Assembly (NCBI GenBank): GCA_963422465.1
Contig: OY730171.1
Location: 3,472,001 to 3,536,000 of the forward strand
Source of the DNA: Lichina pygmaea
Lineage: Eukaryota; Ascomycota; Lichinomycetes; Lichinales; Lichinaceae
Direction of reading: 5' to 3'
Length of the DNA stretch: 64,000 nt
This document shows positions 12,179 through 23,054 of the stretch, one piece after another; the stretch's first letter is position 1, and every line of letters starts with the position of its first letter. The notes beneath the pieces were generated by a model, which was not told the origin of the DNA, searched no databases, and was given only the letters and a program-made list of their open reading frames with translations. The position numbers and the translations under genes were made by a program.

Positions 12179-12391
12179 TCAGAATTCTGTGTGACCCCTG
12201 TTGGCATCAATGACTGCCTGGCAACATGCCTGCATGAAGTCTATCAGCTTGTCCAACTGCTCTTGAGTGATCAAGCCCCAAGCCTCATGAAGGGCTACTT
12301 GAAGTTGTTCATCTGACATCATCTCTGGAAGATATTTCTCGAGGTAATCCTTGACCCAGTGGCCTGGGGACCGATCTGACCAAAGTGGTCT
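12179..12391 (-). pseudogene. relic of a Tc1/mariner-type transposase C-terminus
   Basis: The minus strand reads 71 codons ending in TGA at 12181-12179. The stretches WVKDYLEKYLPE, LHEAWGLITQEQLDKLIDFM and CQAVIDANRGHT follow the layout of the end of Tc1/mariner transposases, where a W-x-K-x(2)-L segment, a helix with EAW and I-x-L-I-x-S-M, and a final VI-x-A-x-G-G motif come just before the stop. The usual DLNPIE segment before the tryptophan is missing, apparently deleted, and no upstream transposase core is found. GCAGAGCCGC occurs twice nearby (about 12007 and 12123) and could be remains of terminal repeats, which is uncertain. Family call is by pattern only. Confidence 0.65.
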
Positions 12392-13408
12392 GACAGCTTA
12401 CTAAGCATATGAATCTAGCCTCAGAAACTGCGTACGGTAGCGTAGTTTACGTAACACACGTACGTAGAAGGTACTTCGTACACAGTACAAAGGTAGTGCA
12501 GCTAGGGCCTGCAGTCCAGGCACTGTACGGAGTAGACGCACTGGGGCTGCTTCACGGGAGACTGTTCACGGGAGAGCAGGTTGAGTACAGGTGACCAAGG
12601 TGACCATGATAGGTTTGCAAGGCTGTCCAGCCTCGTTGATAGCAAATCCTTCACTAGAGTACAGTAAAATTGGGCTGTTACCACCCACGTTGTAGAAGAA
12701 ACAGCCTTGGCCTGAAGCAGCGAAGAGGAATGATGATGTGGCCTTGAGACCACTCGCTGCCATCCCTCATTCCCCGCCCGGCCAAAGAACAATGCAAAGC
12801 AAGTGATCGTACAGAAATCTCCCCCCTTAAAGCCCCAGAGCCATCGGCTCTGACGATGCGGAGAGAAAAACAGGGAAGATGCTCCTACCTTGTGTGACAG
12901 CAGCCACGAAACCCCACATGGTTCCGACATTGGTGATGCCGAGATGTGAAGAGAGTCAAGAAGGGGGAGAATGAAATGATGAAACAGGCAGAGAAGAGAA
13001 GAGAAGAGTGGAGTGGGGGAAGGGGGTGAAGTGGGTACTAAAAGAAAAAGGGAATCAAAGGCAGTCAAGGTGAATGGGGAAATCTCCCCAGACAGCTGCC
13101 GATACTTACTACCTCAGCCATGGTTGTCCGAGTGGATGAGGTTGCCGAGCCCGATCTAGCCAGCCAGTGGCTAGCTAAATCATCGAGCGGCGGCCAGCAG
13201 TCTTAGGGTACAGGCTCAGCAGAGCTCTCGGGAGTAAAGGACATAGATCGTGCTGCTGTCGAGGAGCCATTGTTCCCGAATGTCGAGATCGCTCGACAGG
13301 AGAAGGTGATAAGCAAGCAGCAAACCTTTGTTTGTGGGGTTAGAGTCGGCGGGAGATTTGAGCTACCAAGGTCGATTGGCAAGTTGTAGTTGGTGACGAG
13401 TCGGTATC
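12392..13408. other. intergenic region
   Basis: No gene is recognised. A 65-codon minus-strand frame at 12566-12763 has protein-like composition but matches nothing I know. The 3' flank of the next minus-strand gene lies at the right end. Confidence 0.4.
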
Positions 13409-16014
13409 TTACGCAGACCGGATCCGTTTAGTGTCTAAGAATCTGTCAGCAAGAACGTGATGTACGGAGGGAAAAGGTATTATTACCTTGATTGGCTGCG
13501 TCGTGCGCGATGCGCTCACCAAGCTCGGGGAACGACCGTTTGTTGGATGTAGTAGTTGCTGGCGCAATCCCGCTCGCATGGACGCCGGTGACTTCAGACA
13601 TAGTACCAACAGAACCTGATGGGTGCGGCTGGACAACCGCATCTTCGTCCTCTCCGCACAGATCGAGCTCTGCGTCAACGTCAATTGGTAGTAGATCCCC
13701 GTCGGTATCTAGTTCGTAGCCGGCAACGGCATCACCGGAGTAGTCTAGATCGTCGTATCCATCTTCCGGGAGTTGCTCGCCATGGTCCGGATTTGGCTCG
13801 TGTGTGACCGGTTGGCCAAGGAGCTCAACGGGGCCATCGTCCTCAAGACTATCATCAAATTGGCCTCTTTCCGCTGTGTTGTCGGGAGGGTGCTGTCCGT
13901 AGTCTTCCTGGCCCTGCGGTGGCGTCTCAACGCCGTCTAGGCCCGTATCCTTTTCGGCCAAGTCCTCATTCAGGTCGTAGTCGTCAAGGTCCGGATCCTT
14001 TTCAGTAACGTCTTCGTTCAGGTCGTAGTCGTCAGCCCCTTCGTACCTAATGGACTGTTCCTGCAACTCGTATGGTTGCGGCTGCGGAGCGAGCTTGGTT
14101 GTCCCGTTCCTCTCGTCGGTGGCAAGCTCGCCGGTCGCCAAACTAGCGTCGTAGCTCTCCGTATGGCCCGCTTCCACGTGCTTACCACTTGCTTGCCCTT
14201 TCCAAGCTTGCTCCTGTGGAGGATCGCCATCGTGATCCAGCTCGCCCTCGAGGTCGTACTTGAGGGATTCGCTCCTCAGGCGGGAGACCTGGGAGACCTG
14301 TGAAGCTCCTTGCCGTGCTGTTGCCGTGTCTTGCGGCTTCGTCTCTGTAAGAGGCAGATCGTCACAAGCTGGACAGAAGCATGGGTCGGGCCAGAAGCAT
14401 TGCATAACGGAATGGTTGGCTGTACCATCATCAGGAGCATCCGCGGTCTTGGCCCCGCTCAGGGAACCACGTGATAGATCTCCCTCAGCAGCCAAGCTCT
14501 CGTCGTCCTCGTAGTCGATCAGGTCCTCATCGTCAGCGTCCTGATACACCTGACGCGATGACTTCCGATCGAGCTCTGCTTGCTCTTTCGCGGAGGGCCC
14601 CGTTTGAAGGCTGCCGGTTGGCGTTTGTAGTGGAGGCTCTTGAAGAGCGTCCGACCTAGGGCCGGAAACCGCAGACGCAGCTTTCACTGCCGACGCCACC
14701 GTGATGACGAGCTCGTCGGCAGGCTGCTCGACCACGGAGGAAGCTTGTGCCACGACGTCATGAGTCACCGGTCCAGATGCCGCAGGGCGATCCTCATGAA
14801 GTTCGTCTCGAGCCTCGCTCTCCAGCAATTGGTTGACGGCCGACTGGCCGTTTATCTCAACCCCCTCGTTGTAGGCTGCTGCGACTCGTGCCTGCGCAGG
14901 CTCGTCGTTGGCGGTATCGTCCTGTAAATCATCCCACAGGTGTAGGTTGGAGATGCCTTTACCATCTGTGACAGCTGCGATGAGCTCCTTGAGCCGGCCA
15001 CCACATCCAGCTTTGGTGCTTAGACTCATGTATAGGGGATCTGGATGCTCGATGCCGTCATGGCGATTGAGATCAACCCAAACTTTTACGAGGTCGGCGA
15101 GCGACTTTCGCTGACAAGCGATAGAATCCTGTGCCTTGTCAGCATGCGACCCATGCCGCCATGGCCGTTTGACTGACCTCGTTGATGCACAAGCCGAGAT
15201 CATCTATCGCGAGTTCCAGGTCATCTTGCTCACGGATGGTACCGACTAGGACGGATCTCATAGCAGCGAAAAGCTCACTCAGGCTGGCATTCGCGAGCGA
15301 ACTGTCCTGTAGGAAGAAAGTATCCGCGGCGTCGTCTACCGATGGAGGAAAGAGAGAGATGTCGGTGTTTTGATAGTAGACAAATACCGGGTGCAGACGC
15401 TGAGGCCGGGACAACGTCGCCTCAGTGTCCTGCCCATGCGAGCGTTCGGGCACTTCTCCGCGGTCTTGGAGGGCTTTCGCCGACGTGTCTGCTACCTTGC
15501 CTCCCACTGCGACCTCTTCCGCATTCATTGCGACAGCCTTGCCGTCTGACGTTGGGGGAATACGACCCGAGCTTGCTTCGGGGACGTTCCCTCTGGCGGC
15601 TTGTACATCGGAAATATCAGTTTGCTGGGCAAAGTCTCCCAGGAAGACTCCCCCGTTCGCTTCGAATGAGGCTGCTGAAGAGTCTTGAGCAGTGATGTGT
15701 GCTAGATCACCAGCATCGGCGAGCTCGAGGGTCTGATTATTTCCATCCATGCCTTGAGCGGCCTCATCTTCCTCGTACGTGATATCATCTTGGCCGTCGA
15801 CGTTCAGCGATGGTGTCGCATGAATTTCAGACCGGACATCCTCAAGGGCATAATGCGGATCTTGGTCGGTCCAGTCCTCAAGGGGCACTTCCAGGTCGAT
15901 ATCGATGTCTTCGTCGGCGGTGGAATCTATGCCGTGATCGAAGTTCAAAGACATCTCCATATCCTCACCCGGTGCGGTTGCCCTTAGATCGGGGACATCA
16001 AAGTGAGATGACAT
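13409..16014 (-). CDS. conserved fungal protein of unknown function (DUF2420-like, tentative)
   Basis: Three exons: 16014-15178, 15128-13487 and 13434-13409, giving 834 residues. The first intron (50 nt) joins LGLCINE to DSIACQRKSL. The last exon uses the acceptor TTCTTAG so that the protein ends DTKRIRSA; the alternative upstream AG would give a stop after two codons. One globular block (residues ~210-330) has HPVFVYYQNTDISLFPP, TFFLQDSSLA and VKVWVDLNRHD. I recall this pattern from fungal proteins labelled DUF2420, without certainty. The rest is very acidic, with repeated DDYDLNED units (nt ~13960-14035) and many Glu/Asp/Gly runs, so it is probably disordered and may be nuclear. No catalytic motif is seen. 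Its start is 515 bp from the delta-COP start on the other strand, so a shared promoter is likely. Confidence 0.8.
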
Positions 16015-16529
16015 GCGCGTCCTCTTCTCAGTTAGGGTGAGGCTGATCTGCTGCTTGGGGTTTTTTCGGAGAACGGCGAAGGGTTAGGGTCACTGTAAGT
16101 TAGATGCGCTCAGAAGCTGTTCACAGTCAAATCAGAGGGTCACTGTTCGGGCGAGTTAGTGGATCCTGCAAAAGGGATTCGAAGGTCTGTCTTGTCAGTA
16201 GCCTAAACTTCCAGTCGTAGACACGGGCAGAAGGTTAGCAGTCGCAGCACTATGATGTGCAGCCGTTGGTTTATCGTCGGATTTGGATGCGGAGATTGCT
16301 TCTGTGTTGGTGTTCGTGGGGTTGAAGCAAGAAGAAAAGAGGGAAGAGTGATAAGAAGGGGGAAGAAGGTATGGTCGCGGGTCACGTGACTGTTTCCACC
16401 AACCGCCAACCACCAACCAACAACACAGGTTGCTACAAAGCCGAAGGACATCCAAAAACATCCCCATTCGGCAACTGCTCTCCCCTCCAGGCTACTGGTG
16501 ACATAGACGCTTCTAAATATCGAGACATT
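16015..16529. promoter_or_regulatory. divergent promoter region
   Basis: This 515-bp stretch separates the start codons of the DUF2420-like gene (-) and the delta-COP gene (+) and must hold both promoters. A TCACGTGAC palindrome (E-box type, CACGTG core) lies at about 16381-16389. Pyrimidine-rich sequence is present but no clear TATA box is seen. Confidence 0.5.
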
Positions 16530-17443
16530 ATGGTAAATGTTCTCCACAGGAACGAGTCGAGACTAAGATTGCTTATGCTTTACCGGTACAGGTAGTTCTC
16601 GCAGCATCAATATGCACCCGAGGGGGGAAAGCGGTACTCTCGCGCCAGTTTCGGGAGATCGCGCGGTCGAGGGTCGAAGCCTTACTGGCATCGTTCCCTA
16701 AGCTTGCCGATTCAGGCTCCCAGCACACCACTGTGGAGCAGGACAACGTGAGATACGTGTATCAGCCGTTGGACGAACTGTACATGGTCCTGATCACCAA
16801 CCGACAATCGAACATCCTTCAAGATATTGACTCGCTGCATCTCTTCGCCCAAGTGGTGACGAGCATATGCAAGACATTGGACGAGCAGGAGATTCTCAGA
16901 AATGCCTTTGAGCTCCTCAGCGCCTTTGACGAGCTGGTCTCGATGGGCTACCGCGAGAACCTGACACTCAATCAGATCAAGACGTTCTTGGAGATGGAAA
17001 GCCACGAGGAACGCATCCAGGAGATCATTGCACGGGTACGCGAAAGTGGCAATGCTACATGCAGGGCTCGAATATCGCTTGATGCTGATTTTCGTATAGA
17101 ACAAGGAGCTAGAGGCCAGTGAGGAGAGGAAGAAGAAAGCAAAGCAGCTAGAGCTGCAACGGAAGGAGATGGCTCGCAACGCACGGGGTGCGGTACCACG
17201 GATCAGTTCCTATCTCGCAGAAGCCCCTCCAGTACGGACACCAGTACTGGAGACGTACGATGCTGCATCCGACAAGCCAAAGGCATCCAAGTACGCATAC
17301 CCCGCCTGATCCCAGATCGTTTGCCCTACGCTTACAAGATGACCAGGCCCATCGCCTCTAATCGAAAAGGAATGCAGCTGGGGAAGAAATCGAAAGCAAC
17401 GGACATGTACTATAAAGTACGGAACGGTCTCGACCAGGAGTGA
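16530..17443 (+). CDS. coatomer delta subunit, N-terminal part only
   Basis: Exons 16530-16532, 16592-17035, 17100-17290 and 17347-17443 give 244 residues. The first exon is the start codon alone, spliced to VVLAASICTRGGKAVLSRQF; no other start gives the family N-terminus. The longin domain (residues ~1-140) is intact, with HTTVEQDNVRYVYQPLDELY, LITNRQSNILQDIDSLHLFA and FLEMESHEERIQEIIA. It is followed by a charged helix (ELEASEERKKKAKQLELQRK) and the conserved linker KGMQLGKKSKATDM. Normal delta-COP (Ret2) has ~500 residues and continues into a mu-homology domain. Here TGA at 17441-17443 ends the frame, and nothing in the 370 bp before APC4 resembles that domain. In COPI the longin part binds beta-COP. 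The gene may be a truncated duplicate; the third intron was inferred to keep the linker in frame. Confidence 0.85.
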
Positions 17444-17813
17444 CGGGAGCAATGGGTCAGGAGGGTTGATACTAAATGTTTGACACGAATCGCAATTGTC
17501 CAGCACCGCGAGTAGCTCCATGGTCATCATGGCATGGCTCTATCCAAAATGCCTTGTATCATGGAGTCATGACCGGGCCTTTTCTTCGAGCTGTAGTCAA
17601 CTGCCACCAGTAGATGATTACGCCAAGTCCATCTTCAGAGTTCAAGCGTCGAGATATTGTCAAGTTTCACCTCGCGGTTGCTCTCCCCTGCTACTTTAGC
17701 CTCCTTAGCTTCCTCTCGATTGCAGGTTGTCGAGGAGGATTTACTTCGGCGTTACACCCTTGATAGAATCTCTCCTGTCATGGAATGTGGAATTTTACAA
17801 AGAGCCGACTGAG
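17444..17813. other. gap between delta-COP fragment and APC4
   Basis: No mu-homology domain or other gene is seen in any frame. A good 3' splice site (cgattgcag at about 17718-17726) could belong to a 5' leader intron of APC4. Read in frame 17727 it opens a 28-codon stretch ending at a TGA near 17811, which I do not recognise. Confidence 0.45.
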
Positions 17814-20553
17814 ATGCCAATGACCGAGGACCATCCGGTCTCCCAGACGCCCGGCGCGGAACTGCCTCGCCTCGCAGAGAAGACGTTGCAGCAGGCCGTG
17901 AAAACATCTACTTTGGCATATTGCCCGACGTTGGACCTGCTTGCGTTGGCCACCGTCGAGGGGAAGGTCTATGTCTACCGGCTGAACGGCCAGCGCGTCG
18001 TCGGGGGAGCGAGTAAGACGCCGGGGTTGAGCATCCAGAGCATCCATTGGAAACCGAACGGTGCGACTTGTCCTTGTGGTCGGAACCCTACCCCGCGTCA
18101 GACCAGCTCTGAATAACGACATGGGCTAGGCCAGTTGCTCGCGGTTGCGTGGAGCGATCACCATGTCCGTCTGATAAGCCCCGAGACCAATCGAGTCATC
18201 CATGAAATCAACATCTCCTCGGCTGGAGAGAGCAGCATCACCTGCCTCGGCTGGGGCACCAGCCTTCCGCAGTGGGGTACGGGCCAGTCTCGCGCTGCAG
18301 CTTCGGGACAAGGCCTCGACTCGCTGTTTCGCCATGCCACTCGAGAACATGCTTCCGATGATCTTCCCGACCTGCCCAGAGACCTGGCATCGCTGGACAT
18401 CGAAGGAGCCATTCCAAAGCTCAGCCTCCTGCCATCCGGAAAAGAGTTAGATATTCTTGGTTCCCCGGGTGCGTCAAGGTACGGCATCCTGCTAACGTCC
18501 ACTATAGCGAGGATGCCTTCAGCTCGCGTGCAACAATGGATGCCATGCTCAGCCCGCTCAAAGGCGCCGAAGGCGCCGAGGACGAGGCCGTCGACGTCTT
18601 GGTGGCGGGTCTTAGCCCCGGAAGGATATACGTGACCGTGTACAACTGCTTTGAGATCGGTCTTTTCCATCTTTCTACGGCATCAAAGCTTCTGAGCAAC
18701 TGCCGGCCGATTCTACACCGCTCACATTCTAGCTCATCGACCCACGCGCTACTCTTGGAGCAACAAGAACGTGTCTACTTCGTCCCTATGGACCTGCGTT
18801 TTCTCTCCTTGTCTGCCTCCGGAGAACATCTCTCGCTGCTGGCGTCCAAGTCCACGCAGCTGCAGAATCTTCTGCGATATATCACTCAAACCCAGGTGAT
18901 AATGCTCGCGGAATGGAAAGCTTGTCAGGAGCTGCCCAATAGGTTTATTCAGAGCTTCAACGATACCTCACCTAATTCCGACTTCGTCCATGCCACCTAT
19001 CATTTGGCTGCTTCGGGCCATTGCTGGCCAGAGATGAAGGAATGGCTCGTTGACATCCTATCGGAGCGAGTGGGTACCCGTACGTCAGCAACGGAAATGC
19101 ATTCGCAGCTGACCCATTTTACAGGGCCACAAACGCTGGGAAAAATCAGTCTCATCGGGATATGAGCTCATTCGGCGAATGGCGCACGAGCATCTTCTTC
19201 CTGCGCTCGAAAGATGTGCGGTCGTGGCGAGTCGTTTGCGTGGCCTCTCTCGATATCAGCATTCCAACAGCTCGTTTGGTCTGTCCTTGACGGATTTAAA
19301 CAACGTTCTCGATTCCACTAGCTGCTTGACCCTGCTGGCGCATCATATACTGCACCGTTCTGGAGTCGAGTCCCGACTATTTACAGCGTTTTCCACCTGG
19401 CTTCGACACGAGATTGATGTACAATCCTACGATCCAGGGTCGTCATCGAACGATCCGGCCGAAAAGGATATTGAGATCGACTACCCCAAATTGCTCGACT
19501 ACATCAAGGGCCCGATGATGAACAGCTACCTTTCAAAGTTTCTTACGAGCGGCTCTCCGACGACCGATGGATCTGTCGTCAATGAAGAATGCCCTACGTA
19601 TGAGGCGTTCAAGAAATCTCTAGAAAAGCTGGAATGTGGACGTCTGACGGATGGAAGAAGCCTCGGCCTGGGCGAGCTCACCTCGTTTTTAGCACACCGA
19701 TGTAGAGCTTTGTTTGCCCAAATTGCCGAAGCGCAAAAACGAAATGTGTTGTTTGGGGCACCCATTCAAGTCCTTGCGGGTGATGCTGCATCTATCACCG
19801 ACATGAAGATGTTGATAAAGGTAAGTCATCCGACCTTTTTGCTGAAAGCCGCGCTAACGGCCAAGCAGGATGACACTGTTGTGGCATATATTGCCGCAAG
19901 AGGAAACGTTCAGACACACTGTTGTGAGTGGACCCGGTCCGCGCTGTTCATGATTCAGCCCTTACCTGGAGGTTAGTGTTCATCCTACGGATCGTCCTAC
20001 GGGTCGAGAACGGGCTCAGCTCGGTGTCTGCCGTCGAAGCGGCATCGATGGGGATGGGAAGCGGAGTGATCAAGGACATCAGATTCGTCGATGATGAGCT
20101 CCTACTGTGTCTGTGGCAGAGCCAAGGCAAGCAGCCGACTACCTACCTAGAGGCACACATGCTTATTCGAGAGCAGATGTCGCCCACCTGTTAAAGTTCT
20201 CCTACAGGCCGTCCACAGGAAACTCATCACGCCCTGTATATACCACCTGGACGCCGCCAGGGACACGAAGCTCGGGTCCGGGTATCTTCACACAGGAGCC
20301 GAATATCACGATCGCAGAGGCGGCAATCTTCTCCAATCACATCCGGCACACGTTCCCGGCGGACTCGTTTAGGCCGGCGCAGATTGAGGTCAACGGCCGC
20401 AAGGGCCGACGGGTGGTCTGTGTGCTGAGCCAAGACCGTCAACGCTACAAGATCTTCGACTTGGGCGAGGATCAGGCCTCGAACGGGCACGGCGAAGACG
20501 AGCCGCCACTGGGCAAACAAGAGGGCGAGGACGTGGATATGACGTCGGGTTGA
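17814..20553 (+). CDS. anaphase-promoting complex subunit 4
   Basis: Seven exons: 17814-18060, 18130-18445, 18508-19069, 19125-19820, 19869-19923, 19977-20126 and 20177-20553, giving 800 residues. The N-terminal WD40-like domain has AEKTLQQAVKTSTLAYCPTL, LALATVEGKVYVYRLNGQRV and LLAVAWSDHHVRLISPET. The long helical APC4 domain follows, with GHKRWEKSV and LLPALERC. As part of the APC/C, Apc4 helps join the scaffold to the other subunits so that securin and cyclins are ubiquitinated. Intron 2 was placed at the GTTAGA donor at 18446, because it restores LLPSGKDEDAFSSR and keeps a 62-nt intron. Intron 6 (20127-20176) starts GCAAGC and would be a GC-AG intron, joining LCLWQSQ to DVAHLLKFSY. The start at 17814 (or 17820) fits the family N-terminus. 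The tail is acidic and Gly/Glu-rich. Confidence 0.9.
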
Positions 20554-21034
20554 ATAGGGACTGGCGACCTTCTACTCGGATCAATCCTGCTCGTAGCTTG
20601 CTGTGGTCGGCCCCGGCGCCAGCCTCGGCAAACCCTTGACATCGTAGGACAGCTTGCGTGCTTCTCGGCGTTTCTTTTGGGCGCTCAGGGGCCATGGGCT
20701 GCGATGAACAGGTGGCGTGGTGGGGGAGGGGGGGGTCCTCAATGCGCATAATACGGAGGAGAGTCTGCTCATCTCATTGCTCAGCACGTAAAGGGTCTCC
20801 CTGACCTGTACTGTCGTGACTGCCAACAATGAGGCAAGACCCAGTGTATCGGTGATCAGTCTCTAGCCGGTACGGTACAGTACGGAGTACGGTATAGTAC
20901 GGAGTACACAGAACAGAATTATATGCACTTGCAAGATCTTCAATTATTTCTAGAAAGCACGAGAGGCTACGTATTTTCCATGGCTGCCACCGCGACGGGG
21001 CTACTACAGTGGGACGACAAAGATCTACGAGTAC

Positions 21035-21065
<31 letters not shown>

Positions 21066-21636
21066 TTCTTCCACCTGGCCAAGAGTACCTGATCACTGAG
21101 CTCACTGGCAATAGTAGCTTGACCGCTGGGACAGCAGTCAGCCTCGGAGGTACTGTACGTACGTACAGTACATCACACTGCTACTGCTAGGGAGCTAAGC
21201 GATCAGGTATTTACGACCCGGGGGGGGGGGGTTTCAGCTGATCTAGGTTGACGACTGTAACATGACCTCTATCTACACCAGTCTTTGCTAGGGTTTGAGA
21301 CCCCAAAAGCGCCGGGCAAGGTGGAACTGTGACGGGACCTTGCATGAAGGTTGTGTGTAGAGAAGAATATGGATTCAGAAGAAGGCTACAGACAAGCAAG
21401 GTAGCTATCTGGAGGATCCTCCTGCTCCTGCCTGCTCTGTCCGTTCCTCCTCCTAGCTTGGCAGAAGGCCTGGGTCCAATCTGCTAACTCAGCCTCCGCT
21501 GTGCTGGTGTTGTTCGACACTCTGCGTGGTCATATACAGTTCTGTGTATGGTGCCGTATAGGAGTGGCCTGTATCAGTCTAGATGTGAATTAGATTATAT
21601 CCCTCCAGAAATTGATTAGGGAAGTAGCTTACCGGG
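20554..21636. other. intergenic region with GTAC clusters and a C27 run
   Basis: No gene is recognised. A GTAC-rich palindromic cluster lies at about 20868-20910, an uninterrupted run of 27 C at 21038-21064, another GTAC cluster at about 21150-21175 and a G run near 21221. It separates APC4 from the 3' end of the minus-strand gene at 21637. Confidence 0.55.
21038..21064. repeat. poly-C tract, 27 nt
   Basis: Uninterrupted cytosines. The longest of several C or G homopolymers in the window; exact length may be an assembly artefact. Confidence 0.8.
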
Positions 21637-23007
21637 TCAGTAAGCTGGAGGATTTTGCGCAAACCACGCCTCAGCCTCTGTAGAGTGAAAAGGAAAACAA
21701 TGTAGACTGTTGACAGTATGCTCTGTCAAAAATTTGACCCCGCGTTCTTTCCCCGAGAAGGCATATTGTATCATCGGAGTAGTCCTTCCCGCGACTCTAA
21801 GAACACAGGTTGAATCAACATCACTCCATGATTGCAAGGCGTGGTAACTGGAGTCTGGTTTTTTTGATGTAGTACCGATAATGAGTGTTGTCTTTTGATA
21901 GGCTTTTAGAGATTGTGGGGGATGCTGGGACCTTCGACTATTCCAGATCAACTCCTTCCATTGAGGGTCTGGGTAGAACAACTGTTGGATGGCAGGTGTG
22001 GCCAGCTGCTCAATTGCCAAGTTGGGAATTTGTAGGACAATAATAACCACTGACACAGGGGGAGCACGAAGCTTGACTTGTGCGGCGTAGTACTCTGCGA
22101 CTTGGTAGTCAGGAGTGAAATAGAACAACGCTTGACTGGGACTGAAGTCTGACGGAGTCAAGCTCAACAAAGCTCCAATGTTTACCACATTTCCGTTGGC
22201 GTCAAAGAGACCGAGAAGTCGGGCTTGGTCCAGTGCCTTGTAGAGCGTGAGAACTCCTGGGGTGTTCCGCCTTGCTATAGCGCTTGCTGAGGTCCACGAG
22301 TGCCAGGAAATCCCCGGATTCGCATCCTGCTGGGCACCGGATATGGATTGTCGAGCTGTTTGTGCTATGGAGCTCTGGCTGTCTGGGTTTCGGCCGGCCA
22401 GACGTTGAAGAGCCATGGCTCTCTGGCGAGAGGCTGCTTGGATTTCCCGGAGGCCTCGGTAACGGACTTCGATCGTATCTTTAGCCCAAAAGAAGGCTGA
22501 TTCTGCCAGACGAAGCTCCCGAAAGCGAGGATCCATGATTCCCTGAATAAAGTCGCTGTCCAGCCCGTAAGCTTCCAGGCAGGACTGCCAGGCCATGTCG
22601 TCGTCGTCGTAGGTTGCGTTGTTGGCTTCAATGCAGGTGTGACCGATGATAAACTCGTCGAAGCACACCTGCAAGCCACTGTCTTCTGGATCAACCTCTC
22701 GCTGTATACCGTGGCTAGGCCAGTCGGACCATTGGGACCAAAGTTCGGTGGCCTTCGACTCTCACAGTCCAACCCACTGCAAAGTCTCGTACGAGACAAG
22801 AGAGGCTGGGATGCTGGCAAAGATATCTTCCGCAGCTGGTGAGTCGAGAGGCACATTTAGCGGGACGTGGCGATACTCATTTTCGCTCGAACTGTTCAGA
22901 CGCCGTTTGTGGAGTCGTTGAGACCCCTCGCTGCTGATCTTATCTACAAGCCCTTGTTTGAACAGGATAGCAGCATCGGTGGGATGTAGGATTGTGGTAT
23001 CTGCCAT
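21637..23007 (-). pseudogene. fungal family of unknown function with one in-frame stop (copy 1)
   Basis: From ATG at 23007 the frame runs 457 codons to TGA at 21637, broken once by TGA at 22764-22762. Codons on both sides are in the same frame and align with the second copy at 36506-39027, so the stop looks like a nonsense mutation, not an intron. Shared blocks are FRELRLAESAFFWAKDTIE, ASAIARRNTPGVLTLYKALD and, near the end, AEAWFAQNP. LTLYKALD, then ALFYFTPDYQVAEYYAAQ and SVVIIVLQIPNLAIEQL, recall the strand order of ADP-ribosyltransferase-fold proteins, but no full R-S-E or H-Y-E triad is identified, so enzymatic function is speculation. I recall similar uncharacterised proteins in many ascomycetes. 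A leader intron (about 23028-23078) has GTAAGTATC, also found in copy 2. The 3' 345 codons alone remain open. Confidence 0.65.
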
Positions 23008-23054
23008 ATCGATGGTACAACTGTGATAACATGATTAGCTTCCTGCTCAGATGT

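Noticed and set aside
12502-13068. 188-codon minus-strand frame next to the transposase relic
   Set aside because: Composition is low-complexity Leu/Ser/Pro from simple repeats; no start context or family match. Noted only as unassigned.
22762-22764. TGA in copy 1 as a recoded (selenocysteine or read-through) codon
   Set aside because: Fungi of this kind do not use selenocysteine, no structured element follows, and copy 2 has different stops nearby; nonsense mutation is simpler.
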